From NCBI GenBank assembly GCA_913050205.1, contig CAJXAU010000159.1, positions 1-5,038 of the forward strand: DNA of 5,038 bases. Reading direction: 5' to 3'. The notes under the pieces were generated by a model, which saw only the letters and a list, made by a program, of their open reading frames with translations, was not told where the DNA came from and searched no databases. Every line of letters starts with the position of its first letter. Position 1 is the stretch's first letter. Position numbers and translations under genes: made by a program. The DNA is from an uncultured Verrucomicrobiota bacterium (GTDB lineage Bacteria; Verrucomicrobiota; Verrucomicrobiia; Limisphaerales; UBA1096). Shown here piece by piece: positions 1 through 4,662 of the stretch.

Positions 1-315
1 TTGCCGGAGAAATTCAACGACGCCATCGATGCCGTGATGATCGCCGACCGCAAGACGGACAAGGACTGGATCAAGAACCGTTCCATCCAAAACAACATCG
101 ACAAGGTGCGCGTGCCGGTTTTGATGGCATACGGCATGGAGGACTGGCGCGTCCCTCCCAAGCACGGACGAATCCTCAAGCGGGCGCTCGACAAGAACGA
201 CATCCCCAACAAACTCATTATCAAGGCCAACGAGGGGCACGGTTTTCGAAACGAAAAAAACGTGTTCGAGTTTTACCGCGAGGTGGAATCTTTCCTCGCC
301 GAGCACATGAAATAA
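1..315 (+). CDS. S9 family serine peptidase (prolyl oligopeptidase type), C-terminal fragment
   Basis: This is the last ~104 codons of a gene that begins upstream of the window; the TTG at position 1 is an accident of the cut and not a supported start. The fragment matches the end of the alpha/beta-hydrolase catalytic domain of S9 peptidases (dipeptidyl/acylaminoacyl peptidase type). The strand-turn VPVLMAYGMEDWRVP (residues 39-52 of the fragment) holds the likely catalytic Asp (D48), and EGHGF (78-82) holds the catalytic His (H80). The nucleophile Ser of GxSxGG would lie upstream and is not visible. The family cleaves oligopeptides, often after proline or at blocked N-termini, and is commonly exported, but a signal peptide cannot be assessed here. 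The stop TAA is at 313-315, followed within 6 nt by a palindrome and about 100 nt later by a terminator, so it appears to end its own transcription unit. A related alpha/beta hydrolase or esterase is the main alternative. Confidence 0.85.
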   Translation: MPEKFNDAIDAVMIADRKTDKDWIKNRSIQNNIDKVRVPVLMAYGMEDWRVPPKHGRILKRALDKNDIPNKLIIKANEGHGFRNEKNVFEFYREVESFLAEHMK

Positions 316-316
316 A

Positions 317-336
317 CCAAGCGCTTGGCCAAGCGC
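317..336. repeat. Compound palindrome, CTTGGCCAAG copy 1 (extended)
   Basis: Positions 321-336 read GCGCTTGGCCAAGCGC, a perfect 16-bp palindrome centred on CTTGGCCAAG (324-333). It overlaps a second palindrome, CCAAGCGCTTGG (317-328), so CCAAGCGC occurs twice directly (317-324 and 329-336) around TTGG. As RNA it can form a six-pair stem with a GGCC loop, or the alternative upstream hairpin. It starts only a few bases after the S9 peptidase stop. It lacks a following T-run and so is not itself a classical terminator. Confidence 0.85.
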
Positions 337-348
337 AAAAGGTTGGAA

Positions 349-364
349 GCGTAGCTCCCTACGC
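349..364 (+). repeat. Short hairpin in the purA leader
   Basis: GCGTAG (349-354) and CTACGC (359-364) form a perfect 6-bp inverted repeat around a CTCC loop. It lies between the compound palindrome and the larger inverted repeat at 363-409. No T-run follows. Its role is unknown; it may be part of a structured leader or of a dispersed non-coding repeat. Confidence 0.55.
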
Positions 365-409
365 GCAGAGCGTTGACACCGGCCTTCTGTTTCCATAGCG
401 TCTCTGCGC
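363..409. repeat. 8-bp inverted repeat with 31-bp spacer
   Basis: GCGCAGAG (363-370) is the exact reverse complement of CTCTGCGC (402-409). The pairing can continue inward imperfectly (CGT at 371-373 against AGCG at 397-400, with a bulge). The spacer carries a TTGACA hexamer. The arms could be a stem in a leader RNA, an operator, or the arms of a small dispersed repeat; the sequence alone does not decide. Confidence 0.5.
373..401 (+). promoter_or_regulatory. Possible sigma70-like promoter for purA operon
   Basis: A perfect -35 hexamer TTGACA (373-378) is followed after exactly 17 bp by TAGCGT (396-401), which keeps the three most conserved -10 positions (T1, A2, T6) but not the middle three. 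Transcription would start near 408, between the 363-409 inverted repeat and the terminator. The position upstream of purA and downstream of the S9 gene fits an operon promoter, but the transcript would have to pass the terminator at 419-448 before reaching purA. The -10 is weak, so this is tentative. Confidence 0.35.
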
Positions 410-418
410 TAATAAGGG

Positions 419-448
419 AAAGCCCCGGACTTGGTCTCGGGGTTTTTT
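419..448 (+). terminator. Rho-independent terminator between S9 gene and purA
   Basis: AAAGCCCCG (419-427) pairs with CGGGGTTTT (438-446): five G/C pairs, a G-T wobble and three A-T pairs. The loop is further closed by GAC/GTC (428-430 with 434-436), and six T residues follow (443-448). This is a classical intrinsic terminator. It most simply ends transcription of the upstream peptidase gene. It also lies only 19 nt before the preferred purA ATG and downstream of the only promoter candidate, so an attenuator role is possible. Confidence 0.8.
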
Positions 449-467
449 CGTGAACAGACAACAGCAA

Positions 468-1736
468 ATGTCGAACACCATTCTAGTGGGCGCCCAATGG
501 GGCGACGAGGGCAAGGGCAAGATCATCGATTTCATGACCGAACAGGCGGACATCGTCGCCCGCGCTCAGGGCGGAGCCAACGCCGGGCACACGGTCATCG
601 TTGGAAAGACTCAGTATATCCTGCACCTGATCCCTTCCGGGATTCTGCGGAAGCGAACGACCTGCATCATCGGCAACGGTGTCGTGGTGGATCCGATCGG
701 GCTAGTCGAGGAGATCGACGGGCTGCTCAAGGCCGGCATCGATCCCAAGGGCCGGTTGCATGTGAGCGACGCTGCCCACATGGTGTTCCCCTACCACAAG
801 GCGCTCGACGCCGCCCGCGAGGCGTTGAAAGGCAAAAACAAAATCGGCACCACCATGCGTGGCATCGGGCCGGCGTACGGCGACAAGATCGACCGTGTCG
901 GCCTGCGGATGGGCAGCATCCTCAATCCCAAGCGATTCAGCGAACAACTTGATCAGGGGATCAAACGCGCGAACGCGATGCTCAAGGCCCTCGGCGCGAA
1001 GCCGGTCTCGGCCAAGGCCACCCGCGAGAGCGTCCTCAAGGCGGCGCGCCGGCTCAAGCCTTACGTGGCCAACACATTTCAAATGCTGCACGAGGCGACG
1101 GCTGCAAAAAAACGAATCTTGTTTGAGGGTGCGCAGGGGACGTTTCTCGATATTGATCACGGCACGTACCCGTACGTCACTTCGTCCAACACCACCTCCG
1201 GCGGCATGTGCACCGGCTCCGGCATTCCGCCGACCATGATCGATCGTGTGGTCGGCGTGGCCAAGGCCTACACCACCCGCGTGGGCGAAGGCCCGATGCC
1301 GTCCGAGGACTCGGTCGTGGGCGATCTGCTGCACGGCATGGGGCGCGAATACGGTGCTACCACCGGGCGCGAGCGGCGCTGCGGCTGGTTCGACGCCGTC
1401 ACTGTTCGGCAGGCAGTCATGGTCAACGGCATTACCGACCTGGCAGTAACAAACTTCGATGGTCTGGACACGTTGCCTGAGGTCAAGGTGTGCGTCGCGT
1501 ACCGCGTTGGCAGCAAGCGATTCGACCTTCAGCCAACCGATCTCGACGTGCTGGCCAGATGCAAACCGGTGTATGAGACTTTCCCCGGATGGCAGAAGCC
1601 CACGGATAAAATTCGCAAGTGGAAGGATCTGCCGCTGAACGCCCGCCGCTACGGCCAGGCCTTGGCCAAGCTTACCGGCACGAAGCTGCGCTTCGCCTCG
1701 GTTGGCCCGGCGCGATCGCAGACAATCACCCTTTGA
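468..1736 (+). CDS. purA: Adenylosuccinate synthetase
   Basis: PurA joins IMP and aspartate using GTP to give adenylosuccinate, the first committed step to AMP, in the cytoplasm. From ATG 468 the protein is 422 aa, normal for the family. Visible motifs are the P-loop GDEGKGK with catalytic D13, NAGHT with H41, IGTTMRGIGPAY (126-137), FEGAQGTFLDIDHGTYPYVT (219-238), GEGPMPSE (273-280) and GRERRCGWFDA (300-310). The ATG at 468 is preferred because it puts D13 and H41 at the same positions as in E. coli PurA. An in-frame GTG at 450 would add MNRQQQ-type residues and start right against the terminator T-run; it remains an alternative. There is no clear Shine-Dalgarno before either. Two guanine-site positions differ from the usual form: TNFD (328-331) replaces TKLD, and SVGPAR (411-416) replaces SVGPDR. 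It is the first gene of the proposed operon, 19 nt before uppS. Confidence 0.97.
   Translation: MSNTILVGAQWGDEGKGKIIDFMTEQADIVARAQGGANAGHTVIVGKTQYILHLIPSGILRKRTTCIIGNGVVVDPIGLVEEIDGLLKAGIDPKGRLHVSDAAHMVFPYHKALDAAREALKGKNKIGTTMRGIGPAYGDKIDRVGLRMGSILNPKRFSEQLDQGIKRANAMLKALGAKPVSAKATRESVLKAARRLKPYVANTFQMLHEATAAKKRILFEGAQGTFLDIDHGTYPYVTSSNTTSGGMCTGSGIPPTMIDRVVGVAKAYTTRVGEGPMPSEDSVVGDLLHGMGREYGATTGRERRCGWFDAVTVRQAVMVNGITDLAVTNFDGLDTLPEVKVCVAYRVGSKRFDLQPTDLDVLARCKPVYETFPGWQKPTDKIRKWKDLPLNARRYGQALAKLTGTKLRFASVGPARSQTITL
1661..1670. repeat. CTTGGCCAAG palindrome, copy 2 (inside purA)
   Basis: An exact 10-bp palindrome lies in the 3' end of purA, read as TTG GCC AAG (Leu-Ala-Lys). Flanks are GGC and CTT, so the palindrome does not extend beyond the core. 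Confidence 0.85.
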
Positions 1737-1740
1737 TGGC

Positions 1741-1754
1741 CGCTTGGCCAAGCG
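1741..1754. repeat. CTTGGCCAAG palindrome, copy 3 (purA-uppS junction)
   Basis: CGCTTGGCCAAGCG is a perfect 14-bp palindrome that begins 5 nt after the purA stop and ends one base before the uppS ATG at 1756. It occupies the place where a ribosome-binding site would normally be, and no GGAGG-like sequence is present. Confidence 0.85.
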
Positions 1755-1755
1755 C

Positions 1756-2493
1756 ATGTCCGGCGCCACAACACAACTCAGCGAAAAAGCGCTTGCCGTC
1801 CTCCCGGCGCATGTGGCGATTATCATGGACGGCAACGGCCGCTGGGCGAAGGAGCGTGGCCTGCCGCGTGTCGAGGGGCATCGACGCGGGGCCGAGTCGG
1901 TACGGTCGGTGTTGCGGACTACGTCGCGACTGGGCGTCCGTTACCTGACACTGTACGCCTTCTCAGTTGAAAACTGGAACCGCCCACAAGACGAGGTGGA
2001 TACGCTGATGAAGTACCTCGCCCGTTACCTCAAGTCGGAGCAACGCGAGATGAACGACAACAACGTGCGGCTGCAGGCCATCGGGCAGACCGGCCGATTA
2101 CCCGGGTTCGTCCGCGAACAACTCGAGACTACCAAGGCGTCGCTCGCACAAAACACCGGAACCACTCTCACGCTTGCGTTGAGCTACGGCGGGCGCACCG
2201 AGTTGGTCGACGCCGTGCGCGGCATCGCCGAGAAAGCACGCGATGGCGAGATCGATCCAGGCGCAATTACCGAGCAAACCATCTCGGAGCACCTCTACAC
2301 CTCTGACATGCCGGATCCGGATCTGCTCATTCGCACGAGCGGGGAGATGCGGGTCAGCAATTTTCTGCTTTGGCAGATTTCCTATGCAGAACTTGTGGTG
2401 ACCGACCGGTTATGGCCCGACTTCGGTGAGGCGGAGTTCTGCAGCGCGCTGGAGGAATTCGCCGGGCGCAACCGCCGGTTCGGAAAAGTTTGA
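1756..2493 (+). CDS. uppS: Undecaprenyl diphosphate synthase (cis-prenyltransferase)
   Basis: UppS condenses isopentenyl diphosphate onto farnesyl diphosphate in cis to make the C55 carrier lipid used for peptidoglycan and other wall polymers; it acts at the cytoplasmic face of the membrane. From ATG 1756 it has 245 aa, typical for the family. Motifs in order are HVAIIMDGNGRWA (19-31, catalytic D25), EGHRRGAESVR (40-50), LYAFSVENWNRP (66-77), LALSYGGRTEL (140-150) and DLLIRTSGEMRVSNFLLWQ (189-207), with diphosphate-binding R193 and R199 and the Mg-linked E212. All are one residue short of E. coli numbering. The frame stays open upstream to TTG 1702, inside purA, but that start would add 18 unconserved residues, so ATG 1756 is chosen. 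Its 19-nt leader is almost entirely a palindrome. A longer-chain polyprenyl synthase cannot be excluded from sequence alone. Confidence 0.96.
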   Translation: MSGATTQLSEKALAVLPAHVAIIMDGNGRWAKERGLPRVEGHRRGAESVRSVLRTTSRLGVRYLTLYAFSVENWNRPQDEVDTLMKYLARYLKSEQREMNDNNVRLQAIGQTGRLPGFVREQLETTKASLAQNTGTTLTLALSYGGRTELVDAVRGIAEKARDGEIDPGAITEQTISEHLYTSDMPDPDLLIRTSGEMRVSNFLLWQISYAELVVTDRLWPDFGEAEFCSALEEFAGRNRRFGKV

Positions 2494-2529
2494 CCCCGCC
2501 CCGACCGGCTGAAACCCTCGCCTCACCCG

Positions 2530-3489
2530 ATGTCCGAACCCGATTCCTCTCCAAAAAAAACCGACTCAAAGGCAGCCATATTTGCGCGGCGGCTGGGCAG
2601 CACGGCCGTATTGCTCGGCGTTGTTTTTTATGGGCTGCTCAGCGGAGGCACCCTGTCGGTCGTGCTGGTCGGTGCGTTGGTGATGCTGCTCAACGTCGTC
2701 GGCCTTTTGGAGTTTTACAGCATGGTGAAGGAAAACCAGCTTCCCCGATTCAAGTGGCTGGGCCTCACCGGCGGAGTGGTACTGCTCGGCGCGGTGTTCC
2801 TGTACCTCTCCGGGCTGGCTGCCAAATGGTTCGGCTTGGCCGCCCCCAGTCTCGCTGGTGCCGCTGAACTGGAGGTGGCGATCCTCGCCGTATTCCTAAT
2901 CGTGATTCTGGTGCGCCGGGTCTTCGCCCATCCGGCGCCGCCAAGTTTTTCGATGAACGGCAACACGATACTCGGGGTGCTTTACGTCTCGTGGCTGCTC
3001 GGTTTTATTCTAAAGATTTTCTTTTTCAAGACAGCGAACGGGGCACCGGAGGAGGCTGCGTTCGACGGTGGGGTTTGCCTTCTGTTTTTCATTCTCGTCA
3101 CCAAGTGCAGTGACATCGGGGCCTACTCGCTTGGCTCGCTGATTGGCCGCCACAAAATGATTCCCAATGTCAGCCCCGGAAAAACGTGGGAGGGTTTTAT
3201 CGGCGCGATCCTGTTGTCCACGGCGGTGGCACTGGTATTTGCTTATTTTTATGGCGCGACAAAACTCGGCGGCATGACGCTGATACACGCGGCAGTGTTG
3301 GGCCCGTTGATGGCGGTGGGTGCCGTGGTGGGCGACCTTGTCGAGTCGGTCTTTAAGCGCGACTCCGGTGTGAAGGATTCCGGCTCTTTTTTTCCGGGCA
3401 TCGGTGGCATCCTCGATCTACTCGATAGTCTGTTGTTCAATGCACCTCTGATGTTCCTTTACCTTCGGCTGGTTTTGTTCAATGAGTAG
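2530..3489 (+). CDS. cdsA: Phosphatidate cytidylyltransferase (CDP-diglyceride synthase)
   Basis: CdsA makes CDP-diacylglycerol from CTP and phosphatidic acid, the branch point for bacterial phospholipids. The product is 319 aa with a short charged N-terminus (1-21) and about nine hydrophobic segments, roughly 22-38, 41-60, 76-98, 114-130, 146-166, 180-192, 223-241, 251-267 and 300-316, so it is an integral membrane protein. Conserved motifs are KCSDIGAY (192-199), SPGKTWEG (215-222), and GDLVESVFKRDSGVKDSG (268-285) followed by FPGIGGILDLLDS (288-300). In the classical signature the last part reads PGHGGxxDRxD; here the His is I291 and the Arg is L297, while D269, K276, R277, K282, D283, D296 and D299 are kept. 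I believe such variants occur in Planctomycetes-Verrucomicrobia relatives, so this is probably functional. It lies 36 nt after uppS and 12 nt before dxr, in the same operon. No Shine-Dalgarno is visible. Confidence 0.95.
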   Translation: MSEPDSSPKKTDSKAAIFARRLGSTAVLLGVVFYGLLSGGTLSVVLVGALVMLLNVVGLLEFYSMVKENQLPRFKWLGLTGGVVLLGAVFLYLSGLAAKWFGLAAPSLAGAAELEVAILAVFLIVILVRRVFAHPAPPSFSMNGNTILGVLYVSWLLGFILKIFFFKTANGAPEEAAFDGGVCLLFFILVTKCSDIGAYSLGSLIGRHKMIPNVSPGKTWEGFIGAILLSTAVALVFAYFYGATKLGGMTLIHAAVLGPLMAVGAVVGDLVESVFKRDSGVKDSGSFFPGIGGILDLLDSLLFNAPLMFLYLRLVLFNE

Positions 3490-3501
3490 CCGCCACGCAG
3501 A

Positions 3502-4662
3502 ATGAAAAACGTCGTTTTACTGGGCAGTACCGGATCGATCGGCACCAGCACAGCAATGGTGGCCGGGGATTTGCCGGGAGACATCCGCCTCGTCGGCCTC
3601 GCCGCGGGTGGCAACGACGCTTTGCTCGCGGAACAGGCCAAACAATTTCAACCCGAACTGGTCTCGATCGGTTCCCCGGAAAAGGCGGAAGGGCTGAGGT
3701 CGAAACTCGACGGCATCCGCGTGGCAAGTGGCGAGGAGGGCCTGATCGAGTTGGCCACTTTGCCAAGCGCGGACATCGTGCTGATCGCCATCGTCGGCAC
3801 AGCGGGGTTGCAACCGGCACTCGCCGCCATCCGCGCCGGAAAGGACATCGCCGTGGCGTCGAAGGAAATCCTCGTCATGGCCGGTGAAATTGTCATGGCT
3901 GAAGCGCGTAAACATGGCGTGAACGTCCTGCCGGTGGACAGCGAGCATTCGGCGATTTTCCAGTGTCTTGACGGACGCTCGCCCGACTCGGTGCGACGCC
4001 TGATCCTGACCGCCTCGGGTGGGCCGTTCCGGCAGACTCCGATCGATGACTTCGCCGGTATAACCGTCGAGCAGGCGCTGAAACATCCATCGTGGGTGAT
4101 GGGCCGCAAGATCACCATCGACTCGGCCACCATGTTCAACAAGGGCCTCGAGATGATCGAGGCCCGTTGGCTATTCGACATCCCAATGCCGCAGGTCGAT
4201 GTCATCGTTCATCCGCAAAGCGTGGTGCACTCGATGGTCGAGTTCGTCGATGGCTCCATCCTGTCTCAACTTTCCACGCCGGACATGTGCTTGCCGATCC
4301 AGTACGCGCTCACTTGGCCAAGCCGCGCGGCGAGCGAGCGAGTGCAAACGGATTTCGCCGCGCTTGGCCGGCTGGACTTCGAGGCGCCGGACTTGGCCAA
4401 GTTCCCCGCGCTTGGCCAAGCGCGACGCGCCGGCGAAGTGGGCGGCACGCTCCCGGCTGTGCTCAACGCCGCGAACGAAATCGCGGTCGATGCCTTTTGT
4501 GACCGGCACACCTCATTTGTCGGAATCGCCGAGTCAGTCACGGAGGTGATGGATCGCCATCAGGTCATCGAGCATCCGACGCTGGACGAAATCATCGAGG
4601 CCGACCAGTGGGCGCGTGAGACGGCGCGGGACGTGGTCGGGCTTGGCCAAGCGATCGCCTGA
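3502..4662 (+). CDS. dxr: 1-deoxy-D-xylulose 5-phosphate reductoisomerase
   Basis: Dxr (IspC) rearranges and reduces DXP with NADPH to 2-C-methyl-D-erythritol 4-phosphate, the committed step of the MEP isoprenoid pathway; it is cytosolic and is the fosmidomycin target. The protein is 386 aa, normal length. The NADPH fold starts with LLGSTGSIGTST (6-17). VASKEILVMAGE follows, then PVDSEHSAIFQC with metal ligands D146 and E148, the substrate loop HPSWVMGRK (195-203), DSATMFNKGLEMIEARWLFD with N213, K214 and metal ligand E217, HPQSVVHSM, and the C-terminal LNAANEIAV. The only sensible start is ATG 3502, 12 nt after the cdsA stop, without a clear Shine-Dalgarno. The 3' third of the gene contains four CTTGGCCAAG palindromes, yet by recall the protein aligns with E. 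coli Dxr there without extra residues. It supplies isoprenoid precursors used by uppS upstream. The stop overlaps the next start. Confidence 0.97.
   Translation: MKNVVLLGSTGSIGTSTAMVAGDLPGDIRLVGLAAGGNDALLAEQAKQFQPELVSIGSPEKAEGLRSKLDGIRVASGEEGLIELATLPSADIVLIAIVGTAGLQPALAAIRAGKDIAVASKEILVMAGEIVMAEARKHGVNVLPVDSEHSAIFQCLDGRSPDSVRRLILTASGGPFRQTPIDDFAGITVEQALKHPSWVMGRKITIDSATMFNKGLEMIEARWLFDIPMPQVDVIVHPQSVVHSMVEFVDGSILSQLSTPDMCLPIQYALTWPSRAASERVQTDFAALGRLDFEAPDLAKFPALGQARRAGEVGGTLPAVLNAANEIAVDAFCDRHTSFVGIAESVTEVMDRHQVIEHPTLDEIIEADQWARETARDVVGLGQAIA
4313..4322. repeat. CTTGGCCAAG palindrome, copy 4 (inside dxr)
   Basis: An exact 10-bp palindrome in dxr is read as (A)CT TGG CCA AG(C), giving Thr-Trp-Pro-Ser at the conserved xWPxR stretch. 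The codon phase differs from copies 2 and 5 to 7. Confidence 0.85.
4392..4401. repeat. CTTGGCCAAG palindrome, copy 5 (inside dxr)
   Basis: An exact 10-bp palindrome in dxr is read as TTG GCC AAG (Leu-Ala-Lys). It lies only 9 bp before copy 6. A half-site GCTTGGCC precedes it at 4362-4369. Confidence 0.85.
4407..4424. repeat. CTTGGCCAAG palindrome, copy 6 (18-bp extended form, inside dxr)
   Basis: CGCGCTTGGCCAAGCGCG is a perfect 18-bp palindrome, the longest in the window. It is read as GCG CTT GGC CAA GCG (Ala-Leu-Gly-Gln-Ala) within dxr. Confidence 0.87.
4641..4658. repeat. CTTGGCCAAG palindrome, copy 7, overlapping GCGATCGC
   Basis: GCTTGGCCAAGC (4641-4652) is a 12-bp palindrome read as Leu-Gly-Gln-Ala in the last codons of dxr. 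It overlaps by two bases a second palindrome, GCGATCGC (4651-4658). The pair ends just before the TGATG overlap between dxr and the next gene, again where that gene's ribosome-binding site would be expected. Confidence 0.85.

Noticed and set aside
450..467. GTG at 450 as the purA start
   Set aside because: It would add six residues ahead of the conserved N-terminus and abut the terminator T-run; ATG 468 gives the family's usual residue numbering. Kept only as an alternative.
337..467. A purine riboswitch upstream of purA
   Set aside because: I cannot trace the three-way junction or conserved loop bases of the purine aptamer; only simple hairpins and a terminator are visible.
273..553. Small minus-strand frames across the S9-purA gap
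   Set aside because: They run through the palindrome, inverted repeats and terminator and into flanking genes; no start signal or domain supports them.
1702..1755. Longer uppS starting at TTG 1702
   Set aside because: It overlaps the end of purA by 35 bp and adds residues not found in the family; ATG 1756 gives a normal-length enzyme.
702..1835. A 377-codon open frame on the minus strand opposite purA
   Set aside because: It lies almost wholly within purA, has no recognisable domain, and is the long antisense frame expected in GC-rich coding DNA.
3751..3770. TTGGC-6 bp-GCCAA inverted repeat in dxr resembling the palindrome
   Set aside because: The arms are split by six bases and the centre does not match CTTGGCCAAG; counted as chance resemblance or a degenerate site.
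3517..4205. Two overlapping minus-strand frames of about 185-189 codons opposite dxr
   Set aside because: Low-complexity, Arg- and Ala-rich translations with no motif; shadows of dxr.
4331..4342. CGAG repeated three times in dxr
   Set aside because: Too short to mean more than local codon bias (Ala-Ser-Glu-Arg) in GC-rich DNA.
321..4652. CTTGGCCAAG copies as insertion-sequence ends or a CRISPR array
   Set aside because: There are no transposase fragments or target duplications, spacings are irregular, and the copies in coding regions add no residues.
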